DNA from: Streptomyces sp. Ncost-T10-10d
Lineage (GTDB): Bacteria; Actinomycetota; Actinomycetes; Streptomycetales; Streptomycetaceae
Assembly: GCF_900091955.1 (NCBI RefSeq)
Contig: NZ_FMDF01000227.1
Coordinates: 170,430 to 234,429 of the forward strand
Direction: 5' to 3'
Length of the DNA stretch: 64,000 nt
The translations under genes were made by a program, and so were the position numbers. Every line of letters begins with the position of its first letter. Positions within the stretch are counted from its first letter, which is position 1. Below are positions 41,624 through 50,465 of this stretch, in pieces. The notes beneath the pieces were generated by a model. It worked only from the letters and a program-made list of their open reading frames with translations. It was not told where the DNA came from and made no database searches.

Positions 41624-42562
41624 TTATCGAACCGAGAGCGCGCGGACGGTACGGGACGGGCTGGGTCGGCCCAGTTGTTCGGCGAGCCACACGCTGGTGG
41701 CGGTGAGCGCGTCGAGGTCGACCCCGGTTTCGATGCCGAGGCCGTCGAGCATCCACACGAGGTCTTCGGTGGCGAGATTTCCGGTCGCGCTCTTCGCGTA
41801 CGGACAGCCGCCGAGGCCGCCCGCGGAGGCGTCCACGGTGGTCACACCGTGCTGGAGCGCGGCGAGGGTGTTGGAGAGGGCCTGGCCGTACGTGTCGTGG
41901 AAGTGCACGCCGATGGTGTCGGTGTGCACGCCCTCCTCGTTCAGCTCGGAGAGCAGGTCCTGCACATGGCCGGGCGTGGCGACGCCGATGGTGTCGCCGA
42001 GGGAGAGTTCGTCGCAGCCGAGGTCCATCAGTGCCTTGGCCACGCGGACGACCTGGTGGACGGGGACGGGCCCCTCCCACGGGTCGCCGAAGCACATCGA
42101 CAGATAGCCGCGGACATGCACCTTGTCGGCCTTGGCCCGGGCGACGACCGGCTCGAACATGGCGAGCGACTCGTCGACGGTGCGGTTGAGATTGCGGGCG
42201 GCGAACGTCTCGGTCGCCGAGCCGAACACGGCGATGCGGCGGGCGCCGAGCGCCAGGGCCCGGTCCAGGCCGCGTTCGTTCGGTACGAGTACGGGCAGGG
42301 CGACGCCCTCGATGTCATCGAGGCGGGGGAACAGGGCCTCCGCGTCGGCCAGTTGGGGCACCCACTTCGGGTGCACGAAGCTGGTCGCCTCGATACTGGT
42401 CAGGCCCGACGCGGCCAGGCGGTGGATGAACTCCGCCTTCACCTCGGTCGGTACGACGGCCTTCTCGTTCTGCAGCCCGTCGCGGGCGCCGACCTCGTGG
42501 ATGCGTACCCGTGGGGGCAGGTCCTGGGCGGGCACGGTCATGGGCAGGGTGCGGGGTGTCAT
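41624..42562 (-). CDS. hmgL: hydroxymethylglutaryl-CoA lyase
   Basis: A 312-residue TIM-barrel lyase splitting HMG-CoA into acetyl-CoA and acetoacetate, the last step of leucine breakdown. Motifs: VGARDGLQNEK (metal Asp and catalytic Arg), GVHFHDTYGQAL (metal histidines) and GGLGGCPYAKSATGN (catalytic Cys loop). ATG overlaps the accA1 stop as ATGA. Confidence 0.95.
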   Translation of the reverse strand: MTPRTLPMTVPAQDLPPRVRIHEVGARDGLQNEKAVVPTEVKAEFIHRLAASGLTSIEATSFVHPKWVPQLADAEALFPRLDDIEGVALPVLVPNERGLDRALALGARRIAVFGSATETFAARNLNRTVDESLAMFEPVVARAKADKVHVRGYLSMCFGDPWEGPVPVHQVVRVAKALMDLGCDELSLGDTIGVATPGHVQDLLSELNEEGVHTDTIGVHFHDTYGQALSNTLAALQHGVTTVDASAGGLGGCPYAKSATGNLATEDLVWMLDGLGIETGVDLDALTATSVWLAEQLGRPSPSRTVRALSVR

Positions 42563-44652
42563 GCGTCCTCCCCGGGAGCTTCGGCGGGCGTCACCACGGC
42601 CAGGATCTGGTCCATGGCGACCGTGGCGCCGGCGGCGACATCCAGCTCGGTCACGGTCCCGGCGTGCGGGGCGGAGATGACGTGTTCCATCTTCATCGCC
42701 TCGACGACGAGCAGGCTCTGACCGGCCACGACCTCGTCCCCGACCGCCACCTTCACGACGGTGACGGTCCCGGGCATGGGCGCGGCGAGCGTGTCCGCCC
42801 CGGAACGGGAGGCGCCGGCCAACGACGCCTGAACGGGATCGTGATCCTGTACGTGCCAGGTGTCGCCGTCGCGGCCCAACCAGGTCCCCTCCGGGGACGC
42901 GGCATGGGTGAACGTGTGCGTGACACCGGCGAGTTCGAGCGTGAGGTGATGCGCGGACAGCTCGATCAGCCTGGCCGTCTCCTTGCCGCCGGGCATCGGG
43001 GCCAGCGGCCCGCAGGCGCCCGTCGCGGGCTCCGGCGGCAGCGCGCCCTCCCCGACATGGCCGAACGTCAGCTCGGTGCCCGCCGGGCAGGAGCGCAGTG
43101 ACACCTGCACCGGGTCGTGGCCCGGCAGCCGGAAGTGGCGCACCGTCCGGGCCGGGGTGCCGCCCAGCCGCCAGCCGCTCGCCACGGAGAACGGGTCCAC
43201 CCAGCCGGTGCCGTCCACGGCGGAGGCGCTCACCGTGGAGGGCTGCCGCAGCAGCGCCGCCGCCGCGTACACCTCCTCCGGTACCCCCTCCGGCACCAGC
43301 CCGGCCACCTCGCGTTCCACCAGACCCGTGTCCAGATCGCCCGCCACCACCGCCGGGTGGGCGAGCAGCCGGCGCAGGAAGCCGGCGTTCGTCGAGACGC
43401 CGAGGATCACCGTGTCCGCGAGCGCCGCACGCAGCCGGCGCAGGGCGGCGGCGCGGTCGGGGCCGTACGCGATGACCTTCGACAGCATCGGGTCGTACAG
43501 GCTGCCGACCTCGCCACCCGTGCCGAGCCCGGAGTCCGTCCGTACGCCGTTGCCCTGCGGCTCGTGCAGCGCGAGCACCGTGCCACCGGACGGCAGGAAG
43601 CCGCGGAACGGGTCCTCCGCACAGATCCGGGCCTCGATCGCATGCCCGGTGAGCTTTATGTCCTGCTGCTCGTAAGGGAGTTGCTCGCCCGCCGCGACCC
43701 TCAGCTGCCACTCCACCAGGTCCAGGCCGGTGATCAGCTCGGTGACCGGGTGTTCGACCTGGAGGCGGGTGTTCATCTCCATGAAGTAGTACGAGGCGGG
43801 GTCGTTGCCCGGGACGATGAACTCCACCGTGCCCGCGCCCACATATCCGCAACTGCGGGCCGCCTGGACGGCCGCCTCGCCCATCGCCGCCCGGGTCTCC
43901 TCGTCGAGCAGGACGGACGGCGCCTCCTCGATGATCTTCTGGTGGCGGCGCTGGAGCGAGCACTCGCGCTCACCGAGGTGGACCACGTTGCCGTGGGCGT
44001 CCGCCAGCACCTGGATCTCGATGTGCCGTGGCCGGTCGATCCACCGTTCCACGAGCAGCGTGTCGTCGCCGAACGAGGCCCGTGCCTCGCGCCGGGCGGC
44101 CGCGATCTCGTCCGCGAGCAGCGCCTCGTCGCGTACCAGCCGCATGCCCTTGCCACCGCCGCCCGCCGAGGGCTTCAGCAGGACGGGCGTACCGATCTCG
44201 CGGGCCGCGGTGTCCAGCTGGGCATCGGTGAGCCCGCTCCCGGACGAGCCCGGCACCACCGGAACCCCGGCCGCCGCGACCGTCTCCTTGGCCCGGATCT
44301 TGTCGCCCATCAGCGAGATGGCCTGGGCGGGCGGACCGATGAAGGCCAGCCCCGCCTCCGCGCACGCCCGCGCGAAGCCCGCGTTCTCGGCGAGGAACCC
44401 GTACCCCGGGTGGACGGCCTGCGCGCCGGTGCGGCGGGCCGCGTCCAGCAGCGCGGGCACGCTCAGATAGCTCATCGAGGCGGGCGCGGGCCCGATCCGT
44501 ACCGCGGTGTCGGCCTCCCGTACATGCCGGGCCTCCGCGTCCGCGTCGCTGAAGACGGCGACGGACCGCACACCCAGTTCGCGCAGGGTCCGGATGACCC
44601 GGACCGCGATCTCGCCGCGGTTGGCGACAAGAACGGTGTCGAACATCGTCAT
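42559..44652 (-). CDS. accA1: acyl-CoA carboxylase alpha subunit (biotin carboxylase-BCCP)
   Basis: A 697-residue biotinylated subunit. Biotin carboxylase half: VLVANRGEIAVRVIRT, GGGGKGMRLV (ATP loop), MEMNTRLQVEHPVTE; C-terminal BCCP domain with EAMKMEH, whose Lys carries biotin. With AccD1 it carboxylates methylcrotonyl-CoA or a related short acyl-CoA. AGGA lies five bases before ATG 44652, seven bases after the accD1 stop. Confidence 0.95.
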   Translation of the reverse strand: MTMFDTVLVANRGEIAVRVIRTLRELGVRSVAVFSDADAEARHVREADTAVRIGPAPASMSYLSVPALLDAARRTGAQAVHPGYGFLAENAGFARACAEAGLAFIGPPAQAISLMGDKIRAKETVAAAGVPVVPGSSGSGLTDAQLDTAAREIGTPVLLKPSAGGGGKGMRLVRDEALLADEIAAARREARASFGDDTLLVERWIDRPRHIEIQVLADAHGNVVHLGERECSLQRRHQKIIEEAPSVLLDEETRAAMGEAAVQAARSCGYVGAGTVEFIVPGNDPASYYFMEMNTRLQVEHPVTELITGLDLVEWQLRVAAGEQLPYEQQDIKLTGHAIEARICAEDPFRGFLPSGGTVLALHEPQGNGVRTDSGLGTGGEVGSLYDPMLSKVIAYGPDRAAALRRLRAALADTVILGVSTNAGFLRRLLAHPAVVAGDLDTGLVEREVAGLVPEGVPEEVYAAAALLRQPSTVSASAVDGTGWVDPFSVASGWRLGGTPARTVRHFRLPGHDPVQVSLRSCPAGTELTFGHVGEGALPPEPATGACGPLAPMPGGKETARLIELSAHHLTLELAGVTHTFTHAASPEGTWLGRDGDTWHVQDHDPVQASLAGASRSGADTLAAPMPGTVTVVKVAVGDEVVAGQSLLVVEAMKMEHVISAPHAGTVTELDVAAGATVAMDQILAVVTPAEAPGEDA

Positions 44653-44659
44653 CTGTTCC

Positions 44660-46282
44660 TCACATCCGGAAGACGCCGAAGCCGGGCGCTGTGTGGTCCC
44701 TTTGGGGAAGTGGAGCGTTGGCACACGCGGTCAGGGCGAGCCCCAGCACCTGCCGGGTCTCCATCGGGTCGATCACACCGTCGTCCCACAGCCGGGCCGT
44801 GGCGTAGTACGCGTTGCCCTGGGTCTCGTACTGCTCGCGGATCGGGGCCTTGAAGGCCTCCTCGTCCGCCGCGCTCCAGTCGTCGCCCAGCTGGTCGCGC
44901 TTGACCGTCGCGAGGACGGACGCGGCCTGCTCGCCGCCCATGACGGAGATCTTCGCGTTGGGCCACATCCACAGGAAGCGCGGCGAGTAGGCCCGCCCGC
45001 ACATCGAATAGTTGCCCGCCCCGTACGACCCGCCGACCACGACGGTCAGCTTCGGCACACGGGTGCAGGCGACGGCCGTGACCATCTTCGCGCCGTGCTT
45101 GGCGATGCCGCCGGCCTCGTAGTCCCGCCCCACCATGAAGCCCGAGATGTTCTGCAGGAAGACCAGCGGGATACCGCGCTGGTCGCACAGCTCGATGAAG
45201 TGGGCGCCCTTCTGGGCGGACTCGGAGAACAGGATGCCGTTGTTGGCGACGATCCCGACCGGGTGGCCGTGGATACGGGCGAATCCGGTGATCAGCGTCG
45301 TCCCGTACTCCGCCTTGAACTCGGCGAACCGGGAGGCGTCCACCACCCGGGCGATCACCTCCCGTACGTCGTACGGCGTCCGGGAATCGACCGGGACGGT
45401 CCCGTACAGCCCGGCGGGATCGACCTTCGGCTCCTCGACCGGCTGCACCGACCACGGAAGCGCGCCGCGATCCGGCAGCGTGGCGACGATGTTCCGCACG
45501 ATCCGCAGCGCGTGCGCGTCGTCCTCGGCGAGATGGTCGGTCACCCCCGACGTACGGGAGTGCACCTCGCCGCCGCCCAGCTCCTCGGCCGTCACGACCT
45601 CGCCGGTGGCGGCCTTCACCAGTGGCGGACCGCCCAGGAAGATCGTGCCCTGATTACGGACGATCACGGCCTCGTCGCTCATCGCGGGGACGTACGCCCC
45701 GCCCGCCGTGCACGAGCCCAGCACCGCCGCGATCTGCGGAATTCCGGCCCCCGACATCCGGGCCTGGTTGAAGAAGATCCGCCCGAAGTGCTCCCGGTCC
45801 GGGAAGACCTCGTCCTGCATCGGCAGGAACGCCCCGCCCGAATCGACGAGATACAGGCAGGGGAGCCGGTTCTCCAGCGCCACTTCCTGGGCACGGAGGT
45901 GCTTCTTCACGGTCATCGGGTAGTACGTGCCGCCCTTGACGGTCGCGTCATTGGCGACGATCACGCACTCCCGGCCGCTGACCCGGCCGATCCCGGCGAT
46001 CACCCCGGCCGCCGGGGCGGCGCCCCCGTACAGCCCCTCGGCCGCCAACGGCGCCAGCTCCAGGAAGGGCGACCCGGGGTCCAGCAACGTGTCCACCCGG
46101 TCCCGGGGCAGCAACTTGCCGCGCGCCACATGCCGGGCGCGGGCCTTCTCACCCCCGCCGAGCCTGGCCGTGGCGAGCCGCTTGCGCAGCTCGTCGGCGA
46201 GCGCGTGATGCGCCGCCTCGTTGGCCTGCCAGGCCTCGGAGGCGGGATCGGCCGCGCTCGCCAGCACCGGTGCCTGCTGCAT
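44660..46282 (-). CDS. accD1: acyl-CoA carboxylase beta subunit (carboxyltransferase)
   Basis: A 540-residue carboxyltransferase. N-terminal crotonase-like half with LYLVDSGGAFLPMQDEVFPD and GSCTAGGAYVPAMSDE; C-terminal half with GIVANNGILFSESAQKGAHFIELC and GGSYGAGNYSMCGRAYSPRFLWMWPNA. These features favour methylcrotonyl-CoA carboxylase, in keeping with hmgL downstream. First gene of the operon, with two AccR-type operators just upstream. Confidence 0.94.
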   Translation of the reverse strand: MQQAPVLASAADPASEAWQANEAAHHALADELRKRLATARLGGGEKARARHVARGKLLPRDRVDTLLDPGSPFLELAPLAAEGLYGGAAPAAGVIAGIGRVSGRECVIVANDATVKGGTYYPMTVKKHLRAQEVALENRLPCLYLVDSGGAFLPMQDEVFPDREHFGRIFFNQARMSGAGIPQIAAVLGSCTAGGAYVPAMSDEAVIVRNQGTIFLGGPPLVKAATGEVVTAEELGGGEVHSRTSGVTDHLAEDDAHALRIVRNIVATLPDRGALPWSVQPVEEPKVDPAGLYGTVPVDSRTPYDVREVIARVVDASRFAEFKAEYGTTLITGFARIHGHPVGIVANNGILFSESAQKGAHFIELCDQRGIPLVFLQNISGFMVGRDYEAGGIAKHGAKMVTAVACTRVPKLTVVVGGSYGAGNYSMCGRAYSPRFLWMWPNAKISVMGGEQAASVLATVKRDQLGDDWSAADEEAFKAPIREQYETQGNAYYATARLWDDGVIDPMETRQVLGLALTACANAPLPQRDHTAPGFGVFRM

Positions 46283-46313
46283 CGTGTCGAGCCCCCTTGC
46301 CCGTACCGCAGTA

Positions 46314-46329
46314 GTTAATGAGCGTTAAC
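46314..46329. promoter_or_regulatory. AccR-type operator 1 upstream of accD1
   Basis: GTTAATGAGCGTTAAC, an exact GTTAA-N6-TTAAC inverted repeat, 31 bases before the accD1 start. As I recall this is the binding motif of the TetR repressor AccR of S. avermitilis, which controls this operon. Confidence 0.85.
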
Positions 46330-46341
46330 GTCCGACTCCAG

Positions 46342-46357
46342 GTTAACGAGCGCTAAC
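46342..46357. promoter_or_regulatory. AccR-type operator 2 upstream of accD1
   Basis: GTTAACGAGCGCTAAC, one mismatch from GTTAA-N6-TTAAC, centred 28 bases from operator 1. Tandem sites suggest cooperative repression. Confidence 0.8.
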
Positions 46358-46609
46358 AGCCTTGTCCAGGCCGCTCTGCCGGTGCCCGCAGTGGTTGCGG
46401 CAGGTATCGGTCACCTACGTCCCGCACAGGACAGGGCGCGCGGTGGGCCCGGAATAATGACCCGCGCCGCTCCCCGACCCGGAGCGGCACCGGTCGCGGT
46501 CCGACGAGAGCCGTGACCGAGCGAGTTGCCCGGCGTGTGTGGGGGCTCCGGTCGTCACGGCCGGGGGCGCGCAACGGCCGACGGCCTATCGGGTGGGGGA
46601 AACCAGCAG

Positions 46610-47842
46610 ATGACGCAGCAGTCGCAGTCAGAGTCCGTGCGAGGGATGGGCGCGGGAACGGCCAGGGGAGTGACGGAGAGGCCGCGCATCCTCGAAGTGG
46701 ACGCCCTGCGCGGGTTCGCGCTCGCCGGGATCCTGGTCGTGAACGTCCTGACGACGGCCGGGCCTCCGGGTGTCAGGGGCGGGCTCACGCATGTGCACGC
46801 GGCGGACGGGGCCGTGGAATGGCTGGTCGTTCTCCTCGCGCAGTCGAAGTTCTACCTGCTCTTCTCCTTCCTCTTCGGCTACAGCTTCACCCTTCAGATG
46901 GACTCGGCCGCCCGCGCCGGGGCACGCTTCGTACCCCGGATGTCACGGCGGCTGGCCGGACTGTCCGTGCTCGGGCTCGCGCACGCGGTGCTGCTCTACA
47001 CCGGCGACATCCTCATGATGTACGCCCTGTGCGGACTGGTCCTGCTGGCCGCCCGGAACGCCGGGCCCGCGAAGGCCTGGCGGGCGGCGCTGTGGGTGTA
47101 CGGCGTCGCCGGAGGGTTCCTGCTGCTCGTCGGTCTGGGCGCCGCGCTGTTCGATCCCGGTGACCTGGGCGAATCCGCCGCGGTGAAGGCCGAGCTGACC
47201 GCCGCCTACAGGGGTGGCTTCACCGAGGTCGTGGGCGCCAACATCAGGGCTCTGCCCGACATCGTGGCAGCCCTTCCGCTGATGGGCGGCTATGTCGTCG
47301 CCGCCTTCCTCGTGGGGTTCGTGGCCGGCCGGCGGCAGTGGCTCGGCGCAGCCGCGCTCGCCGACCGGGCGCGGCTGCGCCGCATCCTTCTGACAGGTCT
47401 CGCCATCGGAGTCCCCGGGGCGGTCTTCTCCGCGGCCGGGATGGCGGGGCCGCTGCCGGCGCGCTGGGAACTGTTCGGCCTGGCAGTCGGTCTGGCCGCG
47501 GCCCCGGCGCTCTCGGCCGCGTACGCCACGGGGCTGCTGCTGTGGTTCGCCACACCGGGCGGCGCCGCGACGGCCCGGGTCCTTGCGCCCGCCGGGCGGA
47601 TGGCGCTGACCAACTACCTGACCCAGTCCCTCGTCATGGCCCTCGTCTTCTCCGGGTACGGCCTGGGGCTGTACGGCCGCACGGGCGCGGCGGCGGCGGT
47701 CGGCGGGGCGCTCCTGCTCTACGCCTGCCAGCTCGCGCTCAGCCGGTGGCTGATGCGGCGTCACCGGCTCGGGCCCGTGGAGTGGCTGCTGCGTACGGTG
47801 ACGCTGTGGGCGTGGCCCCCGAAGGCGGCGGGAGGCCGCTGA
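46610..47842 (+). CDS. DUF418-family (YeiB-like) membrane protein
   Basis: A 410-residue polytopic membrane protein. ERPRILEVDALRGFALAGILVVN is the acyltransferase-3/YeiB N-terminal signature and the last third (RVLAPAGRMALTNYLTQSLVM, GPVEWLLRTVT) is the DUF418 domain. About ten hydrophobic segments are present. ATG has GGGGGA nine bases upstream. Function of the family is unproven; transport or O-acylation at the membrane has been suggested. Confidence 0.88.
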   Translation: MTQQSQSESVRGMGAGTARGVTERPRILEVDALRGFALAGILVVNVLTTAGPPGVRGGLTHVHAADGAVEWLVVLLAQSKFYLLFSFLFGYSFTLQMDSAARAGARFVPRMSRRLAGLSVLGLAHAVLLYTGDILMMYALCGLVLLAARNAGPAKAWRAALWVYGVAGGFLLLVGLGAALFDPGDLGESAAVKAELTAAYRGGFTEVVGANIRALPDIVAALPLMGGYVVAAFLVGFVAGRRQWLGAAALADRARLRRILLTGLAIGVPGAVFSAAGMAGPLPARWELFGLAVGLAAAPALSAAYATGLLLWFATPGGAATARVLAPAGRMALTNYLTQSLVMALVFSGYGLGLYGRTGAAAAVGGALLLYACQLALSRWLMRRHRLGPVEWLLRTVTLWAWPPKAAGGR

Positions 47843-47919
47843 ACGGGGGCATCGCACAGGGCGTTGTGAGCGTGGAGTGAGATGGGTGCCGGCTGAACAC
47901 TCCGCGTCCCTGGGGGCTG

Positions 47920-48052
47920 CTTGTCCGCCGCAGGGGACGCCGATGCCGGCGACGATGTCGATCGGATGGCCGCGGCGGGGTGTACACGATGTTCCGCACG
48001 GTCCGCGGCGCGTGCGCGTCGTCCGCGCGGCGAGACGGTCGGTCACCCCTCG
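47920..48052 (-). pseudogene. decayed fragment of an accD-type carboxyltransferase gene
   Basis: On the minus strand GVTDRLA and, after a one-base shift, DDAHAPRTVRNIV match GVTDHLAEDDAHALRIVRNIV of AccD1 nearly base for base; then GHPIDIVAGIG matches GHPVGIVANNGI. The corresponding accD1 parts are about 200 bases apart, so the fragment carries an internal deletion. It lies between the DUF418 gene and accR with no open frame. Confidence 0.75.
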
Positions 48053-48086
48053 GCCCGGCCGATGAGCGTTGACACCTGGCGCCGAA

Positions 48087-48102
48087 GTTAACGTTCGCTA
48101 AC
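48087..48102. promoter_or_regulatory. AccR-type operator upstream of the TetR gene
   Basis: GTTAACGTTCGCTAAC, one mismatch from GTTAA-N6-TTAAC, 22 bases before the start codon, implying autorepression. Confidence 0.85.
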
Positions 48103-48124
48103 CAGGCTGTCTAGAATCGAATCC

Positions 48125-48730
48125 ATGACCACCAGGACGGACGCACCCACCCGCCGCGAGCAGATCCTCAAGGAGGCTGCCCGCCTCTTTGCCGAGCGCG
48201 GCTTCCACGGTGTCGGCGTCGACGAGATAGGTGCCGCCGTCGGTATCAGCGGCCCCGGCCTCTACCGGCACTTCCCCGGCAAGGACGCGATGCTCGCCGA
48301 GCTGCTGGTCGGTATCAGTGAGCGCCTGCTGGCTGGCGGGCAACTGCGCGTGTCGGAGGACGCGGCCTGCGAGGACGGCTCCCCGCACGCCCTGCTCGAC
48401 GCACTGATCGAGGGCCATATCGACTTCGCCCTCGACGACCGCCCTCTGATCACCCTCCATGACCGCGAGCTGGACCGGCTCCGGGACGCCGACCGCAAGC
48501 GGGTGCGACAGCTCCAGCGGCAGTACGTGGAGGTGTGGGTGCAGGTGGTCCGCGAGCTGTATCCGGACCTGCCCGAGCACGAGGCCCGCGCCGCCGTTCA
48601 TGCCGTCTTCGGACTCCTGAACTCGACCCCGCACCTGGGCCGCCCGGACGCGCAGCCGGACCGCGCGGACACGGCGGCTCTGCTGCACCGGCTGGCGCGC
48701 GGGGCGTTCGAGGCGGCAGCCCGCGCGTAG
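48125..48730 (+). CDS. accR: TetR-family repressor of the acc-hmgL-fadE operon
   Basis: A 201-residue TetR regulator: helix-turn-helix RREQILKEAARLFAERGFHGVGVDEIGAAVGISGPGLYRHFPGKDAML in the first 60 residues, ligand domain behind. Its own promoter and that of accD1 share the GTTAA-N6-(T/C)TAAC operator, so it very probably represses the operon and itself and is released by short acyl-CoAs, as described for AccR. Name assigned on operator and context. Confidence 0.85.
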   Translation: MTTRTDAPTRREQILKEAARLFAERGFHGVGVDEIGAAVGISGPGLYRHFPGKDAMLAELLVGISERLLAGGQLRVSEDAACEDGSPHALLDALIEGHIDFALDDRPLITLHDRELDRLRDADRKRVRQLQRQYVEVWVQVVRELYPDLPEHEARAAVHAVFGLLNSTPHLGRPDAQPDRADTAALLHRLARGAFEAAARA

Positions 48731-48925
48731 GGCCTGGTCATGGGCCCGTCGGTGAGACGGTGCGATGTCCGCCGGGCCTTTGAATATATGAATTGATACG
48801 AGAGGGAAGAAGCGGTCCCTCAAATTCCCATCCCTTTTTCGAGTGAGCTCCTTCGATCGGAGTGTCGCGGTGACCCACAGGCATATGGTTTGAGCTGTCT
48901 CGCCCACGCCTGATGGGGAAATTAA
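48731..48925. promoter_or_regulatory. AT-richer leader upstream of the gtr genes
   Basis: This 195-base stretch is visibly richer in A/T than its surroundings (for example TTTGAATATATGAATTGATA and CCATCCCTTTTTCGAG). It holds no gene and must contain the gtr promoter; GGGGA precedes the start codon by six bases. The composition suggests that the gtr genes were acquired. Confidence 0.5.
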
Positions 48926-50401
48926 ATGAAAAAATGTCAGGTCTCGATCGTTGTCCCCTGCTTCAATGAGGACGAGGTGATCGAGGCATTTCACCGTGCA
49001 TTGATCTCCGCCCTCGAACCGACTCGGCGGACCTTCGAGATCTGTTATGTCGACGACGGCAGCAGTGACCGGACCAGGGCCCGGATCGGCTCGCTCGCCA
49101 CCGCGGACCGACGGGTCCGCTACACCTCCTTCAGTCGCAATTTCGGCAAGGAGGCCGCCATGCTCGCGGGGCTGCGCATGTCCCGTGGCGAAGCTGTCGT
49201 GCTCATGGACGCCGACCTCCAGCATCCGCCCGAACTTCTCCCCCGCATGCTGCAGTTGCGGCAGCGCGGGTACGACCAGGTAGTCGCGAGGCGGGACCGG
49301 ACGGGTGAAGGTGCCCTGCGTACCTTTCTCAGCGCCGCCTACTACCGGGCCATGGGCCGGTGCATGGACGTCGAGGTCGTCGACGGCGAGGGCGACTTCA
49401 GGCTGCTGTCACGCACCGCCGTGGACGCCGTACTCGCGCTGCCCGAGACCAACCGGTTCTCCAAGGGGATCTTCTCCTGGGTCGGCTTCGACACCGTCAG
49501 CTTCACCTACCGGAACATCCAGCGTGCGGCCGGGAGTTCGAAGTGGGGCAGCAGGCGTCTGCTCAACTACGGGATCGACGGACTGATCTCCTTCAACAGC
49601 CGTCCACTGCGCCTGGCGATCCACGTCGGCCTCGCCCTCGCGCTGGCGGCGCTGGGATACGCCCTGTGGATCATCACCGACGTCGTTCTGCACGGTGTCG
49701 CCGTACCCGGCTACACCACACTGCTGACCGCCGTCGTGGCGCTCGGCGGCATCCAACTCGCCACGCTCGGCATCATCGGTGAATACGTGGGACGCATCTA
49801 CAGCGAGTCGAAACGCCGTCCGCATTACGTGGTGCGCGAAACGAATGAATCCCCGAATGTTCTCCCGGTCGATATTCCAGCCGATGAGCCGGACGAGGCC
49901 CATACCGCTTCGCCCGTGGTCGAGACACCGTTGGCGGGGCACGCCGGGGCGACCGCACTCGGTGCCGCCAGAGCGCGCACCGTACGTCAGTTCGTCATTT
50001 TCGCGATGCTCGGAATCGTCAATACGGCGGTGTATCTGGCGGTGTACGCCTCGCTGAACACCTGGATTCCCTATCTGGTCGCGCATGTCCTCGGATATGC
50101 GGTCAGCATCATGGGATCGTTCCTGCTCAACTCGTACATCACCTGCCGTACGAAGCCGACCTGGCGCGCCTTCGTCCGGTATCCGCTGTCGAGTGTCGTC
50201 AATCTCGTGCTCACCGGTGCTCTGCTCTACCTCGGCGTGAGCAGGCTGGGCATGGAAAAGAACATCGCCGCCGTGGCCGCGGGAATCCTCGCCACTCCCT
50301 TCTCGTTCCTGCTCGCCCGCTGGGCCATCGACTCAGGCGCCGCGCTGGCCCGGCAACGCGCCGGCCTGGCCGAGAGCGGTGCAGGACACACCACACCTTG
50401 A
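48926..50401 (+). CDS. GtrB-GtrA fusion: membrane glycosyltransferase with flippase domain
   Basis: A 491-residue fusion. Residues 1-230 are a GT2 polyprenyl-phosphate glycosyltransferase (SIVVPCFNEDEVI, DDGSSD, MDADLQHPPELLP, then GEGDFRLLSR), followed by two membrane helices as in GtrB/DPM1. After a polar linker (about 300-350) comes a four-helix GtrA-like flippase domain (RQFVIFAMLGIVNTAVYLAVYA to RWAIDSG). It would load a sugar on undecaprenyl phosphate and flip it. The next gene may supply the transfer step. Confidence 0.88.
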   Translation: MKKCQVSIVVPCFNEDEVIEAFHRALISALEPTRRTFEICYVDDGSSDRTRARIGSLATADRRVRYTSFSRNFGKEAAMLAGLRMSRGEAVVLMDADLQHPPELLPRMLQLRQRGYDQVVARRDRTGEGALRTFLSAAYYRAMGRCMDVEVVDGEGDFRLLSRTAVDAVLALPETNRFSKGIFSWVGFDTVSFTYRNIQRAAGSSKWGSRRLLNYGIDGLISFNSRPLRLAIHVGLALALAALGYALWIITDVVLHGVAVPGYTTLLTAVVALGGIQLATLGIIGEYVGRIYSESKRRPHYVVRETNESPNVLPVDIPADEPDEAHTASPVVETPLAGHAGATALGAARARTVRQFVIFAMLGIVNTAVYLAVYASLNTWIPYLVAHVLGYAVSIMGSFLLNSYITCRTKPTWRAFVRYPLSSVVNLVLTGALLYLGVSRLGMEKNIAAVAAGILATPFSFLLARWAIDSGAALARQRAGLAESGAGHTTP

Positions 50402-50465
50402 CCCCACACCGCCTGAACCACTCGGCGCGCAAGACGCGAGCAACGTACGAAGGGCACCAGTGCAC

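Noticed and set aside
46943..48046. 367-residue minus-strand frame opposite the DUF418 gene
   Set aside because: Antisense to a membrane protein; only its first part, where it crosses the accD remnant, has meaning.
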